Positions 8,973 through 17,383 are shown, counted from the stretch's first letter. The stretch is DNA of 42,791 nucleotides from CAYNYF01 sp964401385 (GCA_964401385.1 CAYNYF010000032.1:1-42791), one strand, 5' to 3'. A program made the numbers and translations. The notes: generated from the sequence alone by a model not told the origin.

Positions 8973-8992
8973 GCCCGGCGCGGGCGCCGGGC
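8973..8992 (-). terminator. GC hairpin downstream of the repressor gene
   Basis: GCCCGGCG, a four-base loop and CGCCGGGC form a perfect 8-bp stem about 30 bases past the stop of the repressor gene on the minus strand. No T-run follows, so termination is likely but not certain. Confidence 0.35.
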
Positions 8993-9021
8993 CTGACACA
9001 GGCGCCGCCCGGGGGATTCGC

Positions 9022-9822
9022 TTACTTCCGGGCGATGCGCTCCACCCGCATCACCGCCGGCCAGAGGCCGTTGATCTCCTCCCGGTCGTACACCTCGGCC
9101 GGGTATTTCTTGTTCAGCGGCTGGAGGCGGATCTTCCCGCCCTTGGCGGCGAAGAATCGCTTGAACGTGGTCGAGTCGTCCTTGCTGAAGCGGACGAAGC
9201 AGTCGTCGCCGCTGCGGGCGGCGGTGTTGGGGGCGAAGACCACAATGTCGCCCTCCTTGTAATTCGGCTCCATCGAGTCGCCCACCACCCGGGTGGCGAA
9301 GGCATTTGCGTCGTGGACGTCCGGCACGCGGACGTACTCGTCGGCCACCGACGGGGGATAGTTCAGATCCGTGAAGTGGTGCGGATAGCCGGCCATGACC
9401 CTGTTGATGATCGGCACTACGTTGCCGGCCGAAAGCACCTCCTGCACGTCGCCCTGTTTCCCCTTCAACTTCCTCGCCAGGGCGTCGAGGTCGATGCCGC
9501 CGACCCTGCCTCTGCGCTTGCCGCCGGCAAGGAGCTGCTTCAAGACGCCTCTCAGCTTCTCCACTTCCGCCGAGAGCTTCTCGTGCTCCTGGCGCACGTC
9601 CGGCGGGGTGCGCACGAGGTGGGCGATCCTGCGCAGCTCCCCCTGGCCGAACTGAAGGGCCTGTTCCAGTCGGCTGAGGATGGGCTCGGAAGGCGGGTTC
9701 TTGACCCGCTCGGTTTCGATGTTGGATAGGTAGGGCTTGGAGATTCCCACGCGGACGGCCACCTGGTCCTGGGTCATGGACAGCTCCTCCCGTCGCTGGC
9801 GAACGACCTCACCTAGGCTCAT
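9022..9822 (-). CDS. XRE-family repressor with S24 (LexA/CI-like) self-cleaving peptidase domain
   Basis: A 266-residue regulator. Residues 1-60 form an XRE helix-turn-helix (TQDQVAVRVGISKPYLSNIE). A coiled segment near 75-95 (QEHEKLSAEVEKLRGVL) may dimerise. The C-terminal S24 domain has the catalytic Ser in VVGDSMEP (S183) and Lys in TTFKRF (K221). The likely autocleavage bond is Ala-Gly in MAGYP (144-145), about 38 residues before the Ser, as in CI-type repressors. The ATG at 9822 was chosen over upstream in-frame starts because of a GGGAG site and because the HTH begins right after it. It is divergent from the HTH/ATPase/terminase operon, and a palindrome lies between them, so control of that operon is the natural reading. 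Confidence 0.88.
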   Translation of the reverse strand: MSLGEVVRQRREELSMTQDQVAVRVGISKPYLSNIETERVKNPPSEPILSRLEQALQFGQGELRRIAHLVRTPPDVRQEHEKLSAEVEKLRGVLKQLLAGGKRRGRVGGIDLDALARKLKGKQGDVQEVLSAGNVVPIINRVMAGYPHHFTDLNYPPSVADEYVRVPDVHDANAFATRVVGDSMEPNYKEGDIVVFAPNTAARSGDDCFVRFSKDDSTTFKRFFAAKGGKIRLQPLNKKYPAEVYDREEINGLWPAVMRVERIARK

Positions 9823-9943
9823 CGCTGTCTCCCTTTCTGTTGGGTTCTCTACTTCGGCACCGGCCGGGGTTTTTTGCCGACGCATGTGCGTCAGCCCGAT
9901 GAGTTTACAACGTTTCCAGCTAACATACAAGATTTTTGTGGAA

Positions 9944-9962
9944 TTTTCAGCTTGACTGAAAA
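9944..9962. promoter_or_regulatory. Candidate operator: TTTTCAG-N5-CTGAAAA
   Basis: A perfect inverted repeat with 7-base arms and a 5-base centre in the AT-rich region between the repressor and the operon. It covers the TTGACT -35 box of the rightward promoter, so a bound repressor dimer would block transcription. A weak leftward -35 (CTGAAA, minus strand, about 17 bases from TATGTT) also lies in it, which would allow autoregulation. A related half site, TTTCCAG, is at about 9913-9919. Confidence 0.5.
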
Positions 9963-9980
9963 GCGTATAGATGTTATCTA
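9952..9980 (+). promoter_or_regulatory. sigma70-type promoter of the terminase operon
   Basis: TTGACT, 17 bases, then TATCTA. The boxes match the consensus at five and four positions respectively, and the spacing is optimal. The 5' leader to the ATG at 10096 would be about 110 bases. The -35 lies inside the palindrome at 9944-9962. Confidence 0.55.
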
Positions 9981-10095
9981 CTTATTGAATCGTGGCCAGC
10001 GCCTGCCGGTCGAAAGAGGGTCGAATCTGTTGGGAAGATCGCCGAGCCGTGAAATCGCCAATGCAGAGCCCGGTTTCGATGCCTGAGCGGATGGC

Positions 10096-10611
10096 ATGTT
10101 CGTCTCCGCGGCCGAAGCCGCCAGGCAGGGAGGGGGGGCCGACCTGATGCCGCTGTCCCTGAGGGATTCGATCGCCAGGTCCCGCCCGCGCATCAGGGAA
10201 GACGCCGTCATCGAAGCCCGGGCGGGGCTGCTGCTGCCGGAGGACAGGGACCTGCTGCTAGCGGTGTGGACCTATCACCAGCCGACGCGAATGCTGGCCG
10301 AGCTGGTCGGGCTCACCCCGCAGGCGGTCCGTCGCCGCGTTCGCCTGCTGATCAAGCGCGTTCACTCGGAGAGGTTCGTCGGCGCCGCCAGGGCCATGCA
10401 CTTCCTCGACGCTCAGCAGGCCGAGATGGCGAGGCTGCACTTCTGCAACGGGCTGTCCCTGCGGCAGACCGCCCGGGCGATGCGGATCGGCTACCACAGC
10501 GCCCGCCGGCTTGCATGCGCGGTTGCGGGGATCGTCCGCGGGCTCAAGAACGTGCGGCTGGACGGCTCACCGGGGTCGCTCACCCGAGAAGGGCAGACCG
10601 ATCATGTCTGA
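10096..10611 (+). CDS. Tandem helix-turn-helix protein (sigma70 region 4-like)
   Basis: A 171-residue basic protein with two HTH-like units. The first is near residues 48-88 (LAELVGLTPQAVRRRVRLLIK). The second is near 103-150 (LHFCNGLSLRQTARAMRIG then RRLACAVAGIVRGLK). Both resemble the -35-binding region 4 of sigma factors or small-terminase/transposase-type HTHs. No sigma region 2 is present, so it is not a complete sigma factor. It could be an operon activator or, given its neighbours, a DNA-recognition subunit for the terminase; that role is inference. The start is uncertain: ATG 10096 has a weak site, while ATG 10147 has a purine-rich GGGAGG further upstream. Its stop overlaps the next start by 8 bases. 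Confidence 0.65.
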   Translation: MFVSAAEAARQGGGADLMPLSLRDSIARSRPRIREDAVIEARAGLLLPEDRDLLLAVWTYHQPTRMLAELVGLTPQAVRRRVRLLIKRVHSERFVGAARAMHFLDAQQAEMARLHFCNGLSLRQTARAMRIGYHSARRLACAVAGIVRGLKNVRLDGSPGSLTREGQTDHV

Positions 10612-11917
10612 TTGGAACATCGCCGTCGACGTCCGGGTGGACCGCCCCGCAGCGGGCGGGGCGGCGCCAGGCCGCCCCGACGGCGGGGGAGCCGGCCCAG
10701 GCCGCGATCTCTGCCGGCAGGTGGCGGAGATGTTCGGGCTGACGGATCGGACGGAACCGCTGTACGAAAGCTTCCGCGTTGCCGTCGGGCCGGGCGAACT
10801 GGTGGCGCTGGTCGGGCCGAGCGGGTCGGGCAAGACCGCCTTGCTGGCGGCCATTGCCCGGGCCGTGCCCGAGGCCGTCTCTGTCGACGTCGGGGCGGTC
10901 GCACGCAGCGACAGCCCGGCCGTTGCCCTGCTCGGCGGAAGAGGCGGCGGCCTGTCCGCGCGTCTGGAAATCCTCTCGCGCTGCGGTCTGGCGGAAGCGA
11001 CCGCGCTGGTCGCGCCGGGCAGGCGCCTCTCGACGGGACAGCAATATCGCCTCGCCCTGGCGGTGGCTATCTGGCGGGCGGCCGGATCATCGGAGGGCCG
11101 GCCGTCTGGTTCCTTGAGATTGGCGCCGGCGCGCCCGCGGCTGCTGCTGGTGGATGAGTTTGCCGCCGCGCTGGACTCGGCCACGGCCGAGGTGCTCGCC
11201 GCTCAGATGCCCAAGTTGGTCCGGCGGTACGCCCTGGCGGCAATCGTCTCTACGCCCAGGGAGGAACTCCTGCCGTTGCTGCAACCGGACAGGATCATCG
11301 TCAAACCCCTCGCCGCCGCGGCGCGGGTGCAGCAGGCCGCGGGGCCGGGCGCGGGCGAGGCAGCCGCCGGCAGGAATTGTCCGTGGTGGCTCGAGCGTCA
11401 GTTGATTGTGCCGGGACGGCTGGCTGACTACCGCCCCCTGGGGCGCTTTCACTACTTGGCCGGGCCGCCGGCGGCGCACAAGCGGGTGTGGACGATCCGC
11501 GTTCCGGACGATCGCCGGCTTCTGGGTTCGCCCGAGGTGGCGGCCGTTCTGGTGGTGTCTCCACCGGTGCTGAACTGCCGCGGGCGGAACTTCGCCATCG
11601 CCGGCCGGTACGTCGGGCCCGACCGCCGCGCCGTCGCGCGACACCTGAACGAAGAGGTCGAGTGCATCTCGCGGGTGATCGTTCACCCGATCTATCGCGG
11701 CTGCGGGCTGGCGGTGCGACTGGTGCGCCACGCCGTGCTGACAGCCGAGACGCCGCTGGTGGAGGCGCTGGCGACCATGGGAACCGTCCACCCGTTCTTC
11801 GAGCGGGCGGGCATGACCTGTTTCGGCCGGTTCCCCGGAAGAACGCTTGCGTACAACTACTACCTCGGCAGCCCCGCCGCGGCTCTGTCCGCCTTCCTTG
11901 GAGCAATGGCATCATGA
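10604..11917 (+). CDS. ABC-type ATPase fused to a GNAT-like acetyltransferase domain (COG2401-like)
   Basis: A 437-residue soluble fusion. The ATPase half has Walker A GPSGSGKT (71-78), the ABC signature LSTGQ (142-146), Walker B LLLVDE (180-185) and a D-loop ALDS. The switch His expected after Walker B is Pro here (VSTPRE, 215-220). The C-terminal half (about 260-437) has a GNAT-like acetyl-CoA segment, VIVHPIYRGCGLAVRLVRHA, and then HPFFERAGM. The architecture matches COG2401, an ABC ATPase fused to a predicted acetyltransferase. There are no membrane segments, so it is not a transporter. The ATG overlaps the previous stop and its own stop overlaps the terminase start (ATGA), which implies translational coupling. 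Function unknown. Confidence 0.8.
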   Translation: MSDWNIAVDVRVDRPAAGGAAPGRPDGGGAGPGRDLCRQVAEMFGLTDRTEPLYESFRVAVGPGELVALVGPSGSGKTALLAAIARAVPEAVSVDVGAVARSDSPAVALLGGRGGGLSARLEILSRCGLAEATALVAPGRRLSTGQQYRLALAVAIWRAAGSSEGRPSGSLRLAPARPRLLLVDEFAAALDSATAEVLAAQMPKLVRRYALAAIVSTPREELLPLLQPDRIIVKPLAAAARVQQAAGPGAGEAAAGRNCPWWLERQLIVPGRLADYRPLGRFHYLAGPPAAHKRVWTIRVPDDRRLLGSPEVAAVLVVSPPVLNCRGRNFAIAGRYVGPDRRAVARHLNEEVECISRVIVHPIYRGCGLAVRLVRHAVLTAETPLVEALATMGTVHPFFERAGMTCFGRFPGRTLAYNYYLGSPAAALSAFLGAMAS

Positions 11918-13401
11918 GTAACATTCACGATCGTCAGCCGGCCGCCCAGCCACTGCCGGAGAGGCCGAAGACGCGCGCACAACTCGCCAAGTGGGTCGAG
12001 AAGACGCTGAACATTCGCATTCCCGCCCGGGCGCTGTGCCCGCACCACTGCTCTCCGCTGGACTACCTCACCGCCAGCTTTCTGGGCGGGGACGCACCGC
12101 CCGTCGGCGGAAAGCCGGCGCCCGCCGGCGGCGCGGATCTGCTGGTCTGGGCCAACCGCGGCGGCGGCAAGACCTTGCTGGCGGCCGTGGCCACGCTGCT
12201 GGACGCGGTCTACAAGAAGCCGATCGACATTCGCATCCTGGGCGGAAGCTTCGACCAGTCCGATCGACTTGCCGACTACCTCCGAAATTTCTTCTCCGGG
12301 GATCTCGCCCGTCTGCTGGAGGGGCGGGTGACGCGGCAGCGGATTCGCCTTGCCGACGGCGCCGATATCCGAATGCTCAGCCAGTCGCAGCGCGCGGTCC
12401 GGGGCCAGCACGTGCAGAAGATCCGCTGCGACGAGGTGGATTTGTTCGATCCGGATGTTTGGCGGGCGCTGCAATTCGTGACGCGATCCAGGGAAAGCAC
12501 TCGCGGCGGCATCGAAGTCTTCTCCACCATGCACCGTCCCGGCGGCCTGATGGAACAGCTCGTGGACTCATCCAGGGCCGGCGGCGCCGGCGGGCAGGGC
12601 TTCCGTCTGTTCCACTGGTGCCTGTGGGACGTGATCGAGCGCTGCGGCCCGGATCGGCGGTGCCAGGAGTGCCCGCTGTGTGAGGACTGTCGCGGCCGGG
12701 CCAAGCGGGGGCTGGGGTTTTTCAAGGTAGACGACGCCATCGCGATCAAGGCGCGTTCGAGCCGGTCGGCGTGGGAGACGGAAATGCTCTGCCTGGGCGC
12801 CCGGCGGGAGCAGATGGTCTTCGGAGAGTTCGACCCGGACGTGCACGTGGCCGACGTGGGGTATTGTCCGGACTTTCCGACGTACCGGGGGATCGACTTC
12901 GGCTACGCCTCGCCGTTCGTGTGCCTGTGGGTTCAGCTCACGCCCGGCGGGGAGGTGCACGTGATCGACGAGTACGTCCAGGCCCGCCGGCCCCTGGCCC
13001 AGCACGCCGCGGAGATCCTCCGGCGCGACCCCGGGCCGGTTGAGATCGCCTACGTGGACCCCGCCGGGCGGGCGCGCGAGGCCACCAGCGGGGCGGCGTG
13101 CACGGAGCTGCTGTCGGCCGCCGGAATTCAATGCCGCTGGCGCCAGTCCAACATAGCCGATGGGCTCGAGCTGATCCGGGCGGCCATGGCCCCGGCGATG
13201 GGCAAGCCCACGCTGAAGATCGCCCCGCGATGCACACGGCTCGTGGAGGCATTCCGGACCTACCACTATCCGCCGCCGGGCTCCAGACAGCCGGCCGACG
13301 TGCCCGTCAAGGACGGGCCCGACCACCTCGTCGACGCCCTGCGATACTTCTTCGTCAACCGCATGCGCCCGGGCGGGCAACTGCGCCGAGCGAGGTACTG
13401 A
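11914..13401 (+). CDS. Phage-type terminase large subunit (ATPase plus nuclease)
   Basis: A 495-residue protein with the two-domain layout of TerL, which pumps and cuts phage DNA. The ATPase domain has Walker A WANRGGGKT (79-87), Walker B RCDEVD (171-176) and a coupling-type FSTMHRPGG (203-211). A five-Cys cluster follows (C244, C250, C253, C256, C259), probably a metal-binding insertion. The RNase H-like nuclease has acidic positions D328 (GIDFG), D382 (YVDPAG) and D470/D474 (GPDHLVDALRY). All key residues look intact, so an active enzyme is plausible. The start is in ATGA overlap with the upstream stop, with GGAG 10 bases before. No small terminase, portal, protease or capsid gene follows. 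Confidence 0.88.
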   Translation: MSNIHDRQPAAQPLPERPKTRAQLAKWVEKTLNIRIPARALCPHHCSPLDYLTASFLGGDAPPVGGKPAPAGGADLLVWANRGGGKTLLAAVATLLDAVYKKPIDIRILGGSFDQSDRLADYLRNFFSGDLARLLEGRVTRQRIRLADGADIRMLSQSQRAVRGQHVQKIRCDEVDLFDPDVWRALQFVTRSRESTRGGIEVFSTMHRPGGLMEQLVDSSRAGGAGGQGFRLFHWCLWDVIERCGPDRRCQECPLCEDCRGRAKRGLGFFKVDDAIAIKARSSRSAWETEMLCLGARREQMVFGEFDPDVHVADVGYCPDFPTYRGIDFGYASPFVCLWVQLTPGGEVHVIDEYVQARRPLAQHAAEILRRDPGPVEIAYVDPAGRAREATSGAACTELLSAAGIQCRWRQSNIADGLELIRAAMAPAMGKPTLKIAPRCTRLVEAFRTYHYPPPGSRQPADVPVKDGPDHLVDALRYFFVNRMRPGGQLRRARY

Positions 13402-13855
13402 CCGAGCGGAAGAGGGGAGGCTTGCCCTGCCTGCTTGCCGAGAGCGGCCAGGTCCGCGCCTGGCGGCCCCGCGGGCAACCATGTCTGGCCTACGCGCATA
13501 AGATGTTCAGCCGGCAAGACTAAAGGAGGGCTGCAAAAAAGACGAAAAGTCGGGAAAGCCCACCTACCCCCAAACGCACCAGATGGTACAATTCGCACCA
13601 GCCAGGGAAAAGGGACCGACGCGATAGTTGAACGAGTTGCTCATGGGCCCTGTCCGTACAAGGATGGTCGATCGCAAAGGGCACGTGAGCCTCGGGAAGG
13701 AATTCGCAGAGTCACCAGAGTTGGATGCAGGATCTGCGCTGGTCGAGAAGATTGACGGCACGTAATGCTCAGGGCGGCATGGATGCCGAGGCCCAGCGCT
13801 ACTTGGGGAAATCGCGGTTCGAATGACGGAACCTTTCTTCGGGAGGTAACCAGAG
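13402..13855. other. Intergenic region after the terminase; no supported gene
   Basis: About 450 bases. It contains a short hairpin (GCCAGG-N6-CCTGGC near 13449-13466), a TGGTACAAT that looks like an extended -10 at 13584-13592 but lacks a -35, and a purine-rich AAAGGAGGG near 13522 with no open frame behind it. No phage structural gene or attachment repeat could be recognised. Confidence 0.4.
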
Positions 13856-16800
13856 ATGAGCCCGGCGTCACTTTCCCCGCGAGGTTTTATCCGGATGGCG
13901 TGCATCGTGTGCGCGGTCGCGGCCTGCGCGGCTGCGGCGGACCGGCCGGCGGTGCACGTGCTGGCGCCCTCGCAGGAATACGGCATCCAATACGACGCCC
14001 TGATCGCCGAATCGGCCCTGCGGCTGGTGGTCATGGAGCTGGCCGCGCGGCACGGGGTGTACGCGCGGTTCTGGGCCAGCGACCAGCTCGACGGGCTGGA
14101 CAACGACGCCTACCCGCGCCTACGCGTCAGCGGGGGCGCCTTTCCGCGCGTGCCTTACCTGCGCCTCCGCCGGCGGGGCGATCTGTTCGACCTGTACGGC
14201 TCGCCGCGGGGCAAGCGGTACGTGCACCTGGCGCGATACTGCGGCGCCCTGCCGGACAAGACCTACGTGGGGGTCATGCTGCCGGCGACGTGGACGCCCG
14301 GGAAATCGGTCACCGGCTCGGTCTCCGAGCTGCGCCTCAACGGCCAGCCGCTCTCCGGCTACTACCGGGCGGACATCGGCCAGTGCGACAAGCCCAACGA
14401 GGTCAGCCGAGAGGGCGACAAGCATATCCTGACGGCCCACAGCTTCACGACGGACAGTGATTACCGCGAGCGCGGGCCGTTCCTGTACAAGCCCTGCCAG
14501 GGGGATTTCGAGATCGAAGGGCACGTCCATAACGTCATCAGTGAGGGCGGTCACTACGGGCTGGCGTTGATGTGCCGTGACGGGCTGAAGCTGGACTCGA
14601 ACTCGGTCGGGTTGTACGCGCCGGGCCAGTCGCCCTACGGCGGGCTGGGCGGAGGGAAGGGGACGCGCGTGCAGAACTTCTACGACCTCGGGGCCCACGC
14701 CGTCGTCGTCGAGCTGGTCACGTCCGCGGGCAAGGCGGAGCGGTTGGCGTGGGTGCCCACTACCTGCGTCAGTTGGGCCCAGGTGGTCGATTCGGTCGGT
14801 CTGTTGACCGATGAGGTGCTCGCCGGGCTGCGCGAGAAGGGGATCGTTCCCAAGTCCGCTCCGGCGGGCGCCCGCCCGCCCACGGAGGCCCAACTCAAGG
14901 CGCTGGGCGAGGCCCGGGCGCTGGCCTTGCAGGTCAACTCGGGCAAGGTCCTGGAGGCGGCCAGGAAGGTCGACGAGGTGCTGGACGCCTCTCCGGTCTG
15001 CCCCTCCGCCCACTTCACGGCGGGCCTGTGCCGGGCGATGCTCGCCTGTCAGGATGTGTACGGGGCCTTTTACGAGAGGCCCCGTTTCCTCGCGGGGGCG
15101 GTCGCCCACGTCCTGCTGTGCCACAGGCTGGGCGGATCGGACCACCCGGGCGATAGACTCAGTGAGGCGTGGGTGCGGCTGGCGTGCGGATACCCCCGGG
15201 CCGCGGAAGAATTGCGCGGATCCTGCCCGCCCGACGCGCAAAAGACCGCCGAGGCGCTGGCGCTGAAGATGTTCCTCACCCAGGACTATCGGCGCTTGAC
15301 GGAGAAAACAGTTCTGTCGGCCGAACCGATCGAGCAGTGGGCGTGGGTGTACGCCACGTCGAGCTGCGCGCGAAGCGACCTGCTCCAGGAGGTTCCGTCG
15401 CAGTTGGCCAGACGAGCGCGGACCTGCGCCCTGCTGCCGCTGTACCGCGGCGTGGGGGTCGGTCCCGGGCACCTCTACTCGCACCTTCGGGTCAACCTGG
15501 CCTTCGCCCGGGACGCCTCCGATCTGCTCCGCTGCCCGGACCTCCCCGCCCGGGCGCGTCGCGCCGCCGGGGAGCGCATGGCCCGAGCGTTGGGCAAGGA
15601 CGCACCGGACGATCTGGACGCCCTGGCCCAGACCGTCGCCTGGGCGGCAGTGAACGAGGGCCTGGACAAGGACCTGGCGGGCGCCCTGTCGGCCGTGACC
15701 GACCTGTACGCGGCGGCTATGGAGCGCCCCGTGGGGCCCGTTCGCGAAGGCGGCAAGTTCCGCTGGCGGTCCGTCAGCCTGCACGACTTCGCGGACGTGC
15801 AGCGCGGGCTGCTCGTCCGCACCGTCTGGCGGAAGAGCCAATTCCTCGGCTCGATGCTGTCCGTTCCCGTCCGGGCCGAGGAGTTCTGCCGGCAGGCCGC
15901 CGGGGGGCTGGAGAAGGTCCCCGGGGCCAAGGAGTTCTTCAACGCCGTCGGACCGTTCTATCTCCGCAAGAACGACCAGGCCCGCGCCCGGTTGAGGGAG
16001 TTCCTGGCCACGCGCCACGGGCGCTCGCCCGCGGGAGTGACCTGGGCGGCAAAGCACTTCGGCAAACTGGGCATCTCTGCCGAGTACTCGCTCCCGCCGG
16101 GCCGGGGCACCTGGGCCTGGCAGAAACTCTGCGAGATCAGCGGAAACCTCGACTGGCGGCGGGTCCAGCCGTACGGGTATCTGGCGCTGGGCGTCGACGA
16201 TCACGCCAAGGATGTCCTGGACCGATTGGCCTGGCGGGCCAGGAGCGTGGACATCGCCGATCGCTTCCGGACGCGGATGAACTACGACTCGGGCCTGATG
16301 ACCAACGTCGCCTACTACGCCTGGGAGTTCGGGCAGAGGGACCGGGCTCGGGCGATCTACGAGCGGATGATCGAGCTTTGCCCGGGTAGGTCCACGCCCT
16401 ACCGGAACCTGGCGCACCTGTTCTACGGCAGCCGCCAACGGGCCAAGGCCATCGAACTCTGCCGACGGGCCTACGAAAAATGCGAATACACGGTGGGCGT
16501 GAGCAACCTGTTGGGGACCATGGCCCGCTGGCTGATCGAGGAGGACCGACCGGTCGAGGCGCTGAAATGGGGCAAGATCGCCGCTGGAAGCTACAGCGCC
16601 ACGGGGCTGACGGGGTTGGGGTTCGCCCTGGCCGCGAATCGCAGGGTCGAAGAGGCCACCGACGTCCTCCGCAGTTGTGCCCGGCGGTACGCCAGCGGCG
16701 CCAACGGCCTGACGGAGCTTTGGCTTCAGGAGAATCTCGACCTCCAGAAGCTCTCGGACGAGATCACCAAGCTGCTGCGGTTGCACGAGAGCATGCGGGC

Positions 16801-17383
16801 AGCGGTGGCATGGTCCGTCGCGCGCGGCTGCCTCAATTCCGGCGGCAACTGCGAGGCGCTCGCGCAGCTCTACGAAGGCCCGCTGTCCTTCGTGCCGCCC
16901 GACGAGCAGAATCGCCACCTGATGATGAACGCGATGTACCAGCGGCGGTTCGACCAGGCGCTGGACTACGGCTTCCGCGTGGCGGCGCGGGAGCGGCTTT
17001 CGCCCGAGGAGGCGATTCTGGCACACCTCGCCCGTCGTCTGACCAAGACGCGGCGGGAGACCGCCTGGATTGACGAGCAGCTCCGCCTGCACGTCGAGGA
17101 CCGCCTGCTGGGCAAGATCGTCAAGTGCTGCCTCGGGGAGATCCCCTGGGGACAGCTGCCGGCGGATGCCCAGCGGAAGGAGCCCCGGGCGTACCGGCAC
17201 CTGCTGAAGGCAGTGGAGGCTGAGCGAAGCGGGAACACCAAGGCCGCCATCAGCGCCTACGAAGACGCCCGGTGGGTGATCGCACCGTGTCCGGCCAGCC
17301 GGGTCCCACGCCGATGGCTGGAGCTGCTCCAGCCGAAGACCTCAGCCACGCGCCCCACTGTCGGTCCGAGCCGGCCGAGGTGA
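13856..17383 (+). CDS. Very large secreted protein with TPR-like helical repeats
   Basis: An 1175-residue protein of unknown function. It opens with a signal peptide (hydrophobic MACIVCAVAACAAA, cleavage near ADRP). Residues 30-330 form a domain with beta-rich segments and an aromatic character. From about 345 to the end it is mostly helical, with clear TPR-like units near residues 815-900 (AYYAWEFGQRDRARAIYERM and NLAHLFYGSRQRAKAIELC). The ATG at 13856 has GGGAGG 8 bases upstream. Such large TPR proteins are common in planctomycetes, where they may scaffold envelope or matrix complexes; that is family knowledge, not evidence here. The end overlaps a possible GTG start of a hydrolase-like remnant (GTGA). 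Confidence 0.72.
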   Translation: MSPASLSPRGFIRMACIVCAVAACAAAADRPAVHVLAPSQEYGIQYDALIAESALRLVVMELAARHGVYARFWASDQLDGLDNDAYPRLRVSGGAFPRVPYLRLRRRGDLFDLYGSPRGKRYVHLARYCGALPDKTYVGVMLPATWTPGKSVTGSVSELRLNGQPLSGYYRADIGQCDKPNEVSREGDKHILTAHSFTTDSDYRERGPFLYKPCQGDFEIEGHVHNVISEGGHYGLALMCRDGLKLDSNSVGLYAPGQSPYGGLGGGKGTRVQNFYDLGAHAVVVELVTSAGKAERLAWVPTTCVSWAQVVDSVGLLTDEVLAGLREKGIVPKSAPAGARPPTEAQLKALGEARALALQVNSGKVLEAARKVDEVLDASPVCPSAHFTAGLCRAMLACQDVYGAFYERPRFLAGAVAHVLLCHRLGGSDHPGDRLSEAWVRLACGYPRAAEELRGSCPPDAQKTAEALALKMFLTQDYRRLTEKTVLSAEPIEQWAWVYATSSCARSDLLQEVPSQLARRARTCALLPLYRGVGVGPGHLYSHLRVNLAFARDASDLLRCPDLPARARRAAGERMARALGKDAPDDLDALAQTVAWAAVNEGLDKDLAGALSAVTDLYAAAMERPVGPVREGGKFRWRSVSLHDFADVQRGLLVRTVWRKSQFLGSMLSVPVRAEEFCRQAAGGLEKVPGAKEFFNAVGPFYLRKNDQARARLREFLATRHGRSPAGVTWAAKHFGKLGISAEYSLPPGRGTWAWQKLCEISGNLDWRRVQPYGYLALGVDDHAKDVLDRLAWRARSVDIADRFRTRMNYDSGLMTNVAYYAWEFGQRDRARAIYERMIELCPGRSTPYRNLAHLFYGSRQRAKAIELCRRAYEKCEYTVGVSNLLGTMARWLIEEDRPVEALKWGKIAAGSYSATGLTGLGFALAANRRVEEATDVLRSCARRYASGANGLTELWLQENLDLQKLSDEITKLLRLHESMRAAVAWSVARGCLNSGGNCEALAQLYEGPLSFVPPDEQNRHLMMNAMYQRRFDQALDYGFRVAARERLSPEEAILAHLARRLTKTRRETAWIDEQLRLHVEDRLLGKIVKCCLGEIPWGQLPADAQRKEPRAYRHLLKAVEAERSGNTKAAISAYEDARWVIAPCPASRVPRRWLELLQPKTSATRPTVGPSRPR

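Noticed and set aside
10061..10146. Short upstream open frame (ATG 10061) in the leader of the HTH gene
   Set aside because: It overlaps the HTH start in another frame, is Pro/Arg rich and has no ribosome site.
10096..10611. Complete ECF sigma factor
   Set aside because: No region 2 sequence; both halves look like region 4-type HTHs.
9022..13401. Complete prophage
   Set aside because: No integrase, attachment repeats, portal, capsid, tail or lysis genes; genes on both sides are ordinary chromosomal ones.
14120..17200. Very long open frame (over 1000 codons) opposite the TPR protein gene
   Set aside because: High third-position GC removes stop codons from the opposite strand. The product is low-complexity Gly/Arg/Pro/Gln without motifs. 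The same holds for long frames opposite 2081-4312, 7130-8890, 18983-20914 and 33562-35448.
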